NCBI GenBank assembly: GCA_022072225.1
Contig: JAJVIC010000010.1
Location: forward strand, 186,001-250,000
Length of the DNA stretch: 64,000 bases
DNA from: Bacteroidia bacterium
Lineage (GTDB): Bacteria > Bacteroidota > Bacteroidia > SXHM01
Reading direction: 5' to 3'
This document shows, piece by piece, positions 56,009-64,000 of the stretch. How positions within the stretch are numbered: position 1 is the stretch's first letter; each line of letters starts with the position of its first letter. The notes beneath the pieces were generated by a model. That model made no database searches, was not told the DNA's origin, and was given only the letters and a program-made list of their open reading frames with translations. The position numbers and the translations under genes were made by a program.

Positions 56009-59000
56009 CTACAACACATTAATCTTCTTAACCACTTTTTCTTCGGTCCCTGCATCCATCACTTCTACAAAATACAATCCTGCTGCAAGCTTGTTCACAT
56101 CTAATTTTATCTGCTCGCTGAATTGAGGTGAGGTAGTAATCAAATCGCCTGCAATATTCATAACCCTCGCCACGTAATTTGATTTCTTGTTCATGAACAC
56201 GGTAACATCGGTTTGCGCAGGGTTAGGGTACACCAATGCATCCAGCGTAAACAGCGGTGGTGAGTCATCATCTGCTACATCGGTATACAGGTTGGTGTAT
56301 ATCGGCAAGCTGATGTTGGTAGGGTGCTCAGGCGAAAAGTGTACACGTTGCACCGCAATACGCGGAGCCATTTCCACGCCCTGATAAACATACGTTTGTC
56401 CGTCACCCGGTTTGCGTCTGAAAAACTCCCCATCCTCAATAGGAAGGTTTGGATTAACCTGAAAACGACTGAAAATACTGCTGCTTATCAGAATTTTTAT
56501 TTTGTGTCCGTCACCAAAGGTATAAGCAATAGGAGGCATTGGGAAAACGTATTCATAAATTTTTCCTGCCTCAATATTGGTAAACGGTGTTTGGTCATTA
56601 GGGTAAGGCCAATCGCTGTCTAATTCAGGATGCTCCACTAAGTTGCGCACGTAATCACGTGCACGTGCGTTAACGCATCCTTCAATTACAAAGTATTCGC
56701 GTCCGTCAGGATATACGTCAACAATACGCACCATAAAATCGGTATCGGTTGGGTCGCCCTCGGCAGCACCACCCGGATTTGATTTTGCATACAAAGTCAT
56801 AGTAGGAAAACCGATTATACAAAGCGAATCTTCAACGGGTGCGCCCTCAAAAGCAATGATGCCCTGGCGGTCAATAGTGTAAGGTGCATAGCGCGGGTCT
56901 TTTAAATTAAATTGCCCTTGCGAAGTGCGTTCGCCATCGGGTGTGCGCACAATCATGTTGGAACCACCCACTCCGTAAATAGGATCATCGGGGTCATGCA
57001 CATAAATTTTATAACCCTCATCTTCAACCGGTGCATTTTCGTTAAGCGTTCCGTTTTGGTGCAGGTACATTTTTTTGCGGGTAATAAAATCCAGTCCCGG
57101 GCCTTCAGGCAGCGGAAAGGTGTCGGATGCAAACCAGTAAGAACCAAGTGCAGCGTTAGCAGGATTAGGATCGTCATTGGGGCCTATTACATAAAAGCGC
57201 ACATCGGGTACATCGGTTGGGTCGCTGAAATCGCGGTAGGGGATACCGTCTATTTCTTCTCCGTCCAGCCCTGAAATAAGCGGAGAGCCAAAGGCAGGAA
57301 CGTCAAATGTTACAACCTCATCAATACCAAAAAGCGGTTGACGAACCTGTGCAGTAAATCCGGGAATGCCACCGGTTCCCTGTAAGAGGTTGAGCAGTTG
57401 TTTATAGGTTAGCACCACATCTTCGGCAGGCATCCGTATTTCAAGTGTTCCGCCCAATACTTCGGTCCAGGTGGTGCTGGCAGGTATGCGGGCTTTGGGT
57501 TCGCCCAAAAATTCGTCAGCCGAATAATTCAGGTTGTAGCGAAACCAACCGATTACTTCAGAATTAATGGCTTTTGAAATAGGAACAGAAGAAGCATTTT
57601 CAAAATCATCGAAGTTGATTCCTATAATATCATTCGTGTTATCGGGGTAAGTGCGATCACCGGTGGTAACAGTTCCGGTGGTCTGGTGTGCCCAGGGGCC
57701 GATAACAAGCTTCTGCAATTTTCTGTTCTTCTTGTTCGGGTCAAGGTAGCGTTTCATATTGGCCCATGTTTCAATTTGTCCGTCAATAAAAATATCCCAC
57801 CATCCGGTAAGGTGATAAGCCGGAACTTCCATATTGGTGTAGCGGCTTTGAATATCGACTCCGTACTCAGTTCCCAAGCTGCTTTTTAACCCTTCGCCTG
57901 TCATGTCAACGGTGGCGCGGGTAATATCCATTTCGGGGCGGCCGGCAGAGTTGGGATAATAGCCTGCACGCAATAAATCTCCGGTTTCTGAATCTTCATA
58001 ACGGATAGAAACAAAGTGGTCAATGGCCAGTGAAGCAGCGTCAAATTTATTTTGAGAATAGTGTTGTGTTCTTCCGTTAATGAATAAATCTTTAGGTAAG
58101 TCATAATCTTTAGAACTGTGAATACTGTTATGCATTTCGTTGTCAATGTCCATCAGGTCATCATCAGTTCCGGTAAAGATTTGTCCCTTGAGCCACCCTG
58201 TAACAAGGCGGTCGCGCAATACGCCATTTTGGAAACCGGTGCTTTTGTAAAACTCACCCGGAGCTACAATGGGCATCAGACTTTTCAGCCCAGGTTGTGT
58301 ATCGTCAATTTTGTGTGCAGCGGCAGCCTGATACTGGTTGTATCCCAGCGCAGATGCTCCAAACATGGCAATACGTCCGTTGGTCATAAAGTCGGTGGTT
58401 TCGTAAATACCATCGCCATCGATATCATAAGGGCGTTTCAGACTGTCGATAATAAATTTGATGGAGTTGTAGCCATCTTCGTGTTTGTTTCCGTTTTTAG
58501 GATCGCTCGGGTCTGTGGCATCCAGCACGTGGGTAAAGTTGGGGTGATAATCGTTTTTATCCCAGCTGTCGCTGATCAGCGGAAGGTAAACACCCTCTGA
58601 AGTATAGCGTCCGCGCATATCTTGTGTTGCATAAACATAACCCATAATGGCTACTACACCGCCTTCGGCATTTTCGCCATTACCTTTGTCGTAAGGAGTG
58701 CGGGTAAACACCATGGGCAGGCGATAAGGGTTTGGGTTTGCTTCTCCAATGGTATCATTACCTACTACGTGAAAAACAGAATCGTAAATAATCATTTGTG
58801 TACCTCTTTTCACCAGTTCAAGGTCAAATGTTCCAAATCCCGGAATATTGATAGGTACAATAAGACAATCTTTGGCGATAGGCAGATAGCAGTCGGTCAT
58901 CAGGTGAACACCGTCAGGCATTGTGAAGGGTACAGTGATGGTGGTGGTCAACTCACTGATGTCGTCAAACTGGCCGTTAAGTGTTGGCGGTGCTAACTGC

Positions 59001-59056
59001 GCAGTTGCATGAAGAGTAAAAATTCCTGCAACTAAAAAAGAGTAGAACTTTTTCAT
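56009..59056 (-). CDS. CocE/NonD-family (X-Pro dipeptidyl-peptidase-like) hydrolase with T9SS sorting domain
   Basis: The protein has 1015 residues from the ATG at 59056 (MKKFYSFLVAGIFTLHATAQ, signal peptide about 1-20). An upstream in-frame start at 59125 would add residues lacking a signal. The alpha/beta-hydrolase part has the nucleophile Ser235 in IAMFGASALGYNQ (GxSxxG), an Asp in DIFIDGQIETW and the His in VIGPWAHQTTG. A long galactose-binding-like C-terminal region follows, then a T9SS type A domain (LDALVYPNPAQTDVTVF, LAAGLYFVEVMD). Family members cleave X-Pro dipeptides or acyl esters such as glutaryl-cephalosporin or cocaine; which applies here is unknown. It is longer than typical ~600-residue members. 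Confidence 0.85.
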   Translation of the reverse strand: MKKFYSFLVAGIFTLHATAQLAPPTLNGQFDDISELTTTITVPFTMPDGVHLMTDCYLPIAKDCLIVPINIPGFGTFDLELVKRGTQMIIYDSVFHVVGNDTIGEANPNPYRLPMVFTRTPYDKGNGENAEGGVVAIMGYVYATQDMRGRYTSEGVYLPLISDSWDKNDYHPNFTHVLDATDPSDPKNGNKHEDGYNSIKFIIDSLKRPYDIDGDGIYETTDFMTNGRIAMFGASALGYNQYQAAAAHKIDDTQPGLKSLMPIVAPGEFYKSTGFQNGVLRDRLVTGWLKGQIFTGTDDDLMDIDNEMHNSIHSSKDYDLPKDLFINGRTQHYSQNKFDAASLAIDHFVSIRYEDSETGDLLRAGYYPNSAGRPEMDITRATVDMTGEGLKSSLGTEYGVDIQSRYTNMEVPAYHLTGWWDIFIDGQIETWANMKRYLDPNKKNRKLQKLVIGPWAHQTTGTVTTGDRTYPDNTNDIIGINFDDFENASSVPISKAINSEVIGWFRYNLNYSADEFLGEPKARIPASTTWTEVLGGTLEIRMPAEDVVLTYKQLLNLLQGTGGIPGFTAQVRQPLFGIDEVVTFDVPAFGSPLISGLDGEEIDGIPYRDFSDPTDVPDVRFYVIGPNDDPNPANAALGSYWFASDTFPLPEGPGLDFITRKKMYLHQNGTLNENAPVEDEGYKIYVHDPDDPIYGVGGSNMIVRTPDGERTSQGQFNLKDPRYAPYTIDRQGIIAFEGAPVEDSLCIIGFPTMTLYAKSNPGGAAEGDPTDTDFMVRIVDVYPDGREYFVIEGCVNARARDYVRNLVEHPELDSDWPYPNDQTPFTNIEAGKIYEYVFPMPPIAYTFGDGHKIKILISSSIFSRFQVNPNLPIEDGEFFRRKPGDGQTYVYQGVEMAPRIAVQRVHFSPEHPTNISLPIYTNLYTDVADDDSPPLFTLDALVYPNPAQTDVTVFMNKKSNYVARVMNIAGDLITTSPQFSEQIKLDVNKLAAGLYFVEVMDAGTEEKVVKKINVL

Positions 59057-59120
59057 GTAGTTAAAAATTTGGAAGCCCGATATTAGAAAAGATTTTCCGG
59101 AAATGCAAATTCTCAGAACT

Positions 59121-59206
59121 GTCATCGCGAGGACGAAGGACGAAGCGATCTCATCAAATTGATTACTACTTACAAAATGAGATTGCTTCGCTGCGCTCGC
59201 AATGAC
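59121..59206. repeat. GTCATCGCGAGGACGAAGG-type palindrome
   Basis: GTCATCGCGAG...GCGATCTCAT at the left pairs with ATGAGATTGCTTCGCTGCG and CTCGCAATGAC at the right, ending 6 nt from the E2 stop. Same family as 48081. Confidence 0.8.
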
Positions 59207-59211
59207 GCTAA

Positions 59212-60495
59212 TTATATTTCTCCTCTTCCCAGAAGTACCACCGGATTCTCCAACAAAAACTTAAAGGTTTGCAGAAATTTGGAGCCGGTTGCGCCATCTA
59301 CTACGCGGTGATCGCACGAGAGAGTAACTTTCATGACATTACCCGAAGTAACTTGTGCGTTTTTTACAACAGGTGTTTGCTTTACCTCACCCACTGCCAT
59401 TATGCATGCATCGGGCGGATTAATGATTGCTGTAAATTCTTCAATGCCGAACATACCAAGGTTAGAGATGGTAAAGGTGTTGCCTTCCCACTCTGCAGGT
59501 TGCAGTTTTTTGGTTTGTGCTTTTTCGGCAAGTGTTTTTACTTCGGTTGAAATTTGCGAAAGCGTTTTGCCATCGGCAAAGCGCACCACAGGAACCAACA
59601 AACCATCTTCCACCGCAACGGCTACACCAATATGAACATGATTGTTGTAGCGTATTTTATCTCCGCGCCACGATGCATTTACCTTTGGGTGTTCTTTCAA
59701 CGCCACCGCAGCTGCTTTTATTATCATATCGTTGAACGAAATTTTTACAGGTGCAACGTTATTTATAGCAGTACGTGCGGCTACTGCATGATCCATGTCT
59801 AATTCTATAGTGAGATAAAAATGGGGTGCAGTAAATTTGCTTTCGGCTAAACGTTTTGCAATCGTTTTGCGCATTTGCGAAACATCAACTTCGGTGTAGC
59901 TTTCTTTTTCATCAGCGGCTGCGCGCGGTGCGTATGCCGATAAATTTACATCAAACACATCGCGCTTTACTACACGACCTGCATCACCGCTGCCCTGCAA
60001 TCGGCTAAGGTCTATGCCTTTTTCTTTGGCCAGTTTTTTGGCGAGAGGTGAGGCTTTTATTCTGCCGTCTTGCGATTCGGAAGTTGGAGGTTGGAAGTTG
60101 GAAGTTGGAGGCTGGAGGTTAGAGGTTGGAGGTTCAGCAGTTTTTTGTTCAACTATTTCTTTCTTTACTTCAGAAACCGGTTCTTTAACTATGGACTGTG
60201 GACTATTGACTATGGACTTCTTCTTGTCCTCTTCTATCAGCGCTTTCACATCTTCGCCTTCTTTTCCAAGTATAGCAAGTATGGAATCAACGGGAGCTGT
60301 TTTGCCTTGCTCTACCCCTATGTATAACAACACACCGCTTTGAAACGATTCAAACTCCATGGTGGCTTTGTCGGTTTCTATGTCTGCAAGCAGTTCGCCT
60401 GAGGTAACTTTGTCGCCCACTTTTTTGTGCCATTTTGCTACCACTCCTTCAGACATGGTATCACTCAGTTTGGGCATGCGTACTATTTCGGCCAT
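59212..60495 (-). CDS. pdhC: pyruvate dehydrogenase complex E2 (dihydrolipoamide acetyltransferase)
   Basis: The protein has 427 residues. One lipoyl domain has Lys43 in DIETDKATMEFES (lipoylation site). A variable linker follows (about 92-143), then a peripheral subunit-binding domain (145-181: KASPLAKKLAKEKGIDLSR, GRVVKRDVF) and the catalytic acetyltransferase domain (about 195-427) ending with the active-site DHRVVDG. It transfers acetyl groups from lipoyl-lysine to CoA. The length is usual for a single-lipoyl E2. E1 and E3 genes are not adjacent. The linker is built from two short repeat families also typical of intergenic DNA (PPTSNxQ units and SIVNSPQSIV). TACATTTG on the minus strand (60532-60525) is a good -7 box 30 nt upstream. 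Confidence 0.93.
   Translation of the reverse strand: MAEIVRMPKLSDTMSEGVVAKWHKKVGDKVTSGELLADIETDKATMEFESFQSGVLLYIGVEQGKTAPVDSILAILGKEGEDVKALIEEDKKKSIVNSPQSIVKEPVSEVKKEIVEQKTAEPPTSNLQPPTSNFQPPTSESQDGRIKASPLAKKLAKEKGIDLSRLQGSGDAGRVVKRDVFDVNLSAYAPRAAADEKESYTEVDVSQMRKTIAKRLAESKFTAPHFYLTIELDMDHAVAARTAINNVAPVKISFNDMIIKAAAVALKEHPKVNASWRGDKIRYNNHVHIGVAVAVEDGLLVPVVRFADGKTLSQISTEVKTLAEKAQTKKLQPAEWEGNTFTISNLGMFGIEEFTAIINPPDACIMAVGEVKQTPVVKNAQVTSGNVMKVTLSCDHRVVDGATGSKFLQTFKFLLENPVVLLGRGEI
60079..60134 (-). repeat. TTGGAGGTTGGAAGTTGGAA-type repeat inside the E2 linker
   Basis: Eight copies of a 7-nt TTGGAGG/TTGGAAG/CTGGAGG/TTAGAGG step run without a gap from about 60079. Read on the minus strand they encode PPTSNLQPPTSNFQPPTS in frame. 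Confidence 0.85.
60187..60219 (-). repeat. ACTATGGACTGTGGACTATT repeat inside the E2 linker
   Basis: Short TATGGAC/TGTGGAC/TATTGAC steps, about 7 to 8 nt each, run across 33 nt. On the minus strand they encode SIVNSPQSIV. The second repeat family in the same linker. Confidence 0.8.
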
Positions 60496-60524
60496 TGTTT
60501 ATTTACATTTTAATTGCGTGAGAG

Positions 60525-60532
60525 CAAATGTA
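60525..60532 (-). promoter_or_regulatory. -7 box of the E2 gene
   Basis: TACATTTG on the minus strand is an exact TAnnTTTG with a leader of about 23 nt. No TTTG is present at the exact -33 position. Confidence 0.5.
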
Positions 60533-60566
60533 TGTTTTTTATGAAAAATCCCTGAGATGACAGAAA

Positions 60567-60597
60567 ACAAAAAAGTCCCGCCATTGGCGGGACTTTT
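60567..60597 (-). terminator. intrinsic terminator directly after tRNA-Asn
   Basis: The stem is GTCCCGCC (60575-60582) with GGCGGGAC (60586-60593). On the minus strand it is followed by a T run (complement of 60569-60574) and starts within 2 nt of the tRNA 3' end. Confidence 0.9.
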
Positions 60598-60598
60598 G

Positions 60599-60672
60599 CT
60601 CCCCGACCTGGACTTGAACCAGGGACCCCATGATTAACAGTCATGTGCTCTAACCAGCTGAGCTATCGAGGA
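60599..60672 (-). tRNA. tRNA-Asn (anticodon GTT)
   Basis: The 74-nt cloverleaf reads on the minus strand. The acceptor stem TCCTCGA pairs with TCGGGGA, one pair being G-T, with discriminator G. The D arm is AGCTCAGCTGGTTAGAGC. The anticodon stem CATGA/TCATG encloses the loop CTGTTAA with anticodon GTT. The T arm is CCTGGTTCAAGTCCAGG. CCA is not encoded; the genome continues with CAAAAGTC into the terminator. Confidence 0.97.
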
Positions 60673-60742
60673 ATTTTCCAAAAAGGAGCGCAAAAATAAT
60701 CAAACGAAACAATTATACAACAACAGAATTAAAAAAATGCTT

Positions 60743-61150
60743 TCAGGCTTTTTTCTGGAAGTAAGGAACTTCATCATTTGAAATAGCCTCCTTCTGCTGC
60801 CAATAGGCAAGAGTAACCACATGACCTTCACGGGTTTTAAGCAACCTTCCGAATACTGCATTAGTGGCATTAAATGTGGAATCGGTTACTCCAAGTGTAA
60901 ATAATTCGGGTGCTGGCGGAACTTCGGTAACAGTTGGTGTTTCAGGCAGATTTCCTCCTTCAGTAGCCGGTGTAGCCGGTTTTGGCGCAGCCGCTTTGGG
61001 TGGTGGACTTGCTACCACAACCGTTGTGTAGCCGTTATATTCCAACAAATCTTTCAAAAACTGGAGTCGTGCAGGCGTAAGATTACGTTCAACAACAGCG
61101 CATTTTATCCCGTTCAAATCTTCAAACTCGTGATTTTTATTGATAGCCAT
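60743..61150 (-). CDS. small protein at the end of the nuo operon, function unknown
   Basis: The protein has 135 residues. The N-terminal part (about 1-45: KNHEFEDLNGIKCAVVERNL, RLQFLKDLLEYNGYTTVVV) and C-terminal part (about 85-135: FTLGVTDSTFNATNAVFGRL, GHVVTLAYWQQKE) are joined by a Pro/Ala-rich linker (about 48-80). It lies 7 nt after the nuoN stop on the same strand, so it is likely cotranscribed. No signal or membrane segment is seen. I do not recognise the family. It could be a Bacteroidota-specific accessory of complex I, which is inference from position only. Confidence 0.6.
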   Translation of the reverse strand: MAINKNHEFEDLNGIKCAVVERNLTPARLQFLKDLLEYNGYTTVVVASPPPKAAAPKPATPATEGGNLPETPTVTEVPPAPELFTLGVTDSTFNATNAVFGRLLKTREGHVVTLAYWQQKEAISNDEVPYFQKKA

Positions 61151-61157
61151 TGCCTGA

Positions 61158-62561
61158 TTAAAAAATACTTAGTGAATAAATGTATTCATAAAAATGACTG
61201 TATAAACCAACAGCAATAATACCAATAACACAAATCAGCAGCCCTGCTTTTTCATAAATACTACCCTTAATGCTTGCAATCGGCTGCTCATTTTTATCCA
61301 TAAAAATGGCGCGCACTACTCTTAAATAATAGTAAAGAGAAACAATCATGTTCAGTGCTGCAATAGTGATAAGGATGTAGTTTCCTTTTTCAGCGCCTGA
61401 CGACAGCAAAAAGAATTTCCCGAAAAAACCTGCAGTTGGCGGAATGCCGGCCAATGAGAATAAGGAGATAGTAAGCACCCAGCTCAACAATGGATTGGTT
61501 TGATACAATCCTTTATAACTGTCAATGGTTTCTTTACCTGAGAAAGATGAAATCAATTGCACCGCACCAAATGCGCCAAGGTTAGAGAAAATGTAAATCA
61601 GTACAAAATAAACAGAAGAAGAAATACCGTTTTGTCCGCCACCGCTGATACCAATAAGTATAAAGCCCACCTGCGCGATAGAAGAAAAGGCAAGAAAGCG
61701 TTTCATGTTTTGCTGCCTTAATGCAAACAGGTTTCCGATTACCATGGTAAGCACCGAAAGCAGGAAAATTAGGTTATACCAGACTTCTGCCATTGGCGCA
61801 AAAGCATTATAAAGCGTGGTAAGAAAAATGAAAATAATTGAGCCTTTTGAAATCACCGAAAGAAAAGACGTTACTGCAACAGGTGAGCCTTCATATACAT
61901 CAGCAGTCCACAAGTGGAAAGGCACTACTGAAAGTTTGAATGCAAAGCCTGTAAACAACAGAATGAAAGAAAAAACCTGCAGAGGGCTTCCGTCTAAGTA
62001 TTGCGGCAATTCTGCAAAACTCAGTGTTCCTGTTGTACCATACATCATAGAAATACCAAACAATAAAATACCCGATGAAAAGGCTGAAGACATGATCATT
62101 TTCATGGCTGCTTCTGATGATTGTTTTTTCTCCAGATCAAAATTGCAGAGCGCAGCAATGGGAATAGTGCTCAATTCAAGCCCCAGATAAAAAATCAAAA
62201 AGTTACCGCTCGAGATCATAAAGAACATACCCAGTAGTGATGAAAGCAGCAGAACAAAAAACTCGGGAAGATGCCGGTGGTTTTTCAGCCATTCGTAAGA
62301 CAGTAATGAAATAAGCAGCGTTCCGATGTTGAGCATATTTTTCTCAAATGCTATCAATACATTGGTCTTGAACATGCCGCTGAATAATTCGCCCGTAACA
62401 TCCATGCAGCAGAAACCGGCACCAACATTCAATACCAACAAGGCATTTATAATCTTCAGTACCGTTTCGTTACTTGTTATATCATTGATTTTAATGAACA
62501 ACAGAATGAAGATGATTGCAGTCACCACCAATTCCGATTTCATTAATAGTAGTTCGTTCAT
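61158..62561 (-). CDS. nuoN: NADH-quinone oxidoreductase subunit N
   Basis: The protein has 467 residues and about 13 to 14 TM helices. It is a proton-pumping antiporter-like subunit of complex I. The discriminating pieces are YLGLELSTIPIAALC (acidic residue in the fifth TM), LSVVPFHLWTADVYEGSPV, FLAFSSIAQVGFILIG, and AGIPPTAGFFGKFFLLS. It lies 5 nt after the nuoM stop. The plan and helix order match NuoN rather than NuoL or NuoM. Confidence 0.95.
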   Translation of the reverse strand: MNELLLMKSELVVTAIIFILLFIKINDITSNETVLKIINALLVLNVGAGFCCMDVTGELFSGMFKTNVLIAFEKNMLNIGTLLISLLSYEWLKNHRHLPEFFVLLLSSLLGMFFMISSGNFLIFYLGLELSTIPIAALCNFDLEKKQSSEAAMKMIMSSAFSSGILLFGISMMYGTTGTLSFAELPQYLDGSPLQVFSFILLFTGFAFKLSVVPFHLWTADVYEGSPVAVTSFLSVISKGSIIFIFLTTLYNAFAPMAEVWYNLIFLLSVLTMVIGNLFALRQQNMKRFLAFSSIAQVGFILIGISGGGQNGISSSVYFVLIYIFSNLGAFGAVQLISSFSGKETIDSYKGLYQTNPLLSWVLTISLFSLAGIPPTAGFFGKFFLLSSGAEKGNYILITIAALNMIVSLYYYLRVVRAIFMDKNEQPIASIKGSIYEKAGLLICVIGIIAVGLYSHFYEYIYSLSIF

Positions 62562-62566
62562 CTTGT

Positions 62567-64000
62567 TCAGTTAATTATAACAGTCGGAATTCTACTCATA
62601 ATCAGTTCTGCTCCCGGTGAAACTAAATCGCTCAGCCAGAACGGTGCAATACCAATGGCAACAATGCCCAGGACCAGAATAATTGCTGCAAGACGTTCGT
62701 TCCATGCGGCATCTTTCAATTCTAAAAAGTGTTGGTTGGTAATTGGTCCCATCGCTGTTTTACCAACAGCACGTAGAATGTAAACTGCAGTTACTACAAT
62801 AGACATGCAAGCGGCAATCGTTGCAACACGGTAAAACATTTCGGGGTTTTGCCATGAACCCATGAAAACGGTCATCTCCGCCACAAATCCGCTGAAGCCC
62901 GGTAAGCCGAGTGAGCATAATCCTACAATGAATAACACAGAGCATACGAAAGGCATTATTTTCAAGAGGCCGCCCAGTTCTTCCACTTTTCGTGTATGCG
63001 TTCGCTCATATATCATTCCGATTACAGCAAAGAAAAGTGCTGTCATCAAGCCGTGCGAAACCATTTGCATCACAGCACCTTCAATTGAAGTTTTGGTCAA
63101 CATTCCAATTCCGAGCAGCACAAAACCGCAGTGGCTTACCGAAGAATAAGCATTTATGTATTTCAAATCTTTCTGCATCATGGTGGCGAATGCGCCATAT
63201 AAAATGGCAATGGCAGCAAGAATAACAATGATGGGTGCATATTCTTTTGCCGCTTCCGGCATCAGGTAAGTCGCAACACGCATACAGCCGTAGCCGCCCA
63301 GTTTCATTGAAATTCCTGCAAGAAACATGGAACCTGCAGTAGGTGCAGATGAATGTCCGTCAGGCACCCAGGTATGGAAAGGGAAAATAGCAGTGAATAC
63401 ACCGAAGCCAACAAACAACATCGGGAAAAATATTTTTTGCACTTCAATGGCAATATGCACCTGCGAAAGTTTCACCATGTCAAATGAATGAATGCCCGAC
63501 ATGAAATAGATAGCAAACAATCCAACCAGCACCAGTGCAGAGCCACCCATCAGCATTAGCGCAAGTTTGTTGGCACTGTATTCTTTGTTGCCGCTTCCCC
63601 AAATTCCAATCAACAGGTATTTAGGAATTACTGCTATTTCAAGGAAGAAAAATAACGTGAATAAATCCAGCGAAATGAAAAATCCGTAAGCGCCAAGTGA
63701 AAGCAGCAGCAACAGAAAATAAAACTCTTTGGTCATTTTCTCCACGTTCCATGAAACTAAAACACCTGCAAGAACTACAAACGCAGTGAGCAATATCATT
63801 GAAATAGAGATGCCGTCAACACCTATGTAATATTCAATATTCAGCGGAGCAAACCATGAATAGCGTTGTTCAAAAAGCATTTGCGAAACATTGCCGTTTG
63901 CCCGCTCACCCATAAAAGCCGAAAGCAGAAACAGTGATAACCCAAGCTGTGCAACCGAAGCCAATAAGGAGATCCATTTTACCTGCTGCGCATTACGCGA
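62567..64000 (-). CDS. nuoM: NADH-quinone oxidoreductase subunit M, 5'-truncated by the window
   Basis: At least 477 residues are visible. The frame is open to the right window edge and no ATG start is present, so the first ~20 to 30 residues are missing; a TTG at 63964 is not the real start. Signature segments are LFFFLEIAVIPKYLLIGIWG, VFTAIFPFHTWVPDGHSSAP, INAYSSVSHCGFVLLGIG and LPGFSGFVAEMTVFMG. It is one of the three antiporter-like proton-pumping subunits of complex I. It is followed by nuoN and a small unassigned gene. Confidence 0.95.
   Translation of the reverse strand, partial: SRNAQQVKWISLLASVAQLGLSLFLLSAFMGERANGNVSQMLFEQRYSWFAPLNIEYYIGVDGISISMILLTAFVVLAGVLVSWNVEKMTKEFYFLLLLLSLGAYGFFISLDLFTLFFFLEIAVIPKYLLIGIWGSGNKEYSANKLALMLMGGSALVLVGLFAIYFMSGIHSFDMVKLSQVHIAIEVQKIFFPMLFVGFGVFTAIFPFHTWVPDGHSSAPTAGSMFLAGISMKLGGYGCMRVATYLMPEAAKEYAPIIVILAAIAILYGAFATMMQKDLKYINAYSSVSHCGFVLLGIGMLTKTSIEGAVMQMVSHGLMTALFFAVIGMIYERTHTRKVEELGGLLKIMPFVCSVLFIVGLCSLGLPGFSGFVAEMTVFMGSWQNPEMFYRVATIAACMSIVVTAVYILRAVGKTAMGPITNQHFLELKDAAWNERLAAIILVLGIVAIGIAPFWLSDLVSPGAELIMSRIPTVIIN

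Noticed and set aside
58118-58600. 160-codon plus-strand ORF opposite the CocE-type hydrolase
   Set aside because: Antisense to the conserved hydrolase core; no independent coding evidence.

Overview
The window is a chromosomal segment of a member of the Bacteroidota, probably an uncultured or environmental lineage. Four large secreted proteins carry signal peptides and end in type IX secretion (T9SS) type A sorting domains. Several intergenic regions contain the Bacteroidota -7 promoter box TAnnTTTG. There is a TonB-dependent receptor with a carboxypeptidase-regulatory-like N-terminus, base composition is AT-rich, and hairpin repeats are scattered between genes. No rRNA, transposase, phage gene or CRISPR array is visible. 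The only RNA gene found is tRNA-Asn(GTT).

Layout. (1) 1-9662, plus strand: seven tightly coupled genes for envelope carbohydrate work, namely an HTTM-type membrane protein cut by the window edge, a membrane-anchored SGNH hydrolase, three paralogous glycosyltransferase-like proteins sharing an RNDNxGGD signature, a nucleotide-sugar dehydrogenase, and a TMTC-like GT-C membrane protein with C-terminal TPRs. (2) 9725-18529: a 2934-residue T9SS-exported surface protein made of blocks of Ig/PKD-like repeats, with its own promoter and terminator. (3) 18530-19345: a 21-bp repeat array and a small membrane protein. (4) 19376-26358, minus strand: a signalling cluster with two PAS-SpoIIE/PP2C phosphatases, a lone receiver, a LuxR-type response regulator and a CHASE-PAS-GAF histidine kinase. 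(5) 26459-37314: housekeeping and metabolism (glpD, trhO, pheS, a biotin-dependent carboxyltransferase, an FAD oxidoreductase, trpS), a TonB receptor and two DinB-fold proteins. (6) 37481-39925: an M48 lipoprotein, then a segment bounded by 30-nt direct repeats holding a repeat-bearing winged-helix protein and a PIN toxin-antitoxin pair. (7) 39929-53460: a GH27 alpha-galactosidase, two tandem M43 metalloproteases for T9SS export, a second SGNH protein, pirin, an aldo/keto reductase, uvrC, pyrG and an outer-membrane barrel. (8) 53765-60495: an SRPBCC protein, a 15-unit 21-bp array, an SH3/FG-GAP-like secreted protein, a T9SS-sorted CocE-type hydrolase and pyruvate dehydrogenase E2. (9) 60599-64000: tRNA-Asn and the distal end of a nuo operon (nuoM, nuoN and a small protein).

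The strongest candidates for new biology are the coupled glycosyltransferase-like/TMTC-like operon beside the giant adhesin, the 21-bp intergenic arrays at two distant loci, the repeat-bounded winged-helix plus PIN segment, the set of differently sequenced palindromes that share an internal plan and mostly abut stop codons, and the pyruvate dehydrogenase E2 linker that appears to be built from intergenic-type repeats. All functional statements are made by reading the sequence; no database search was run.
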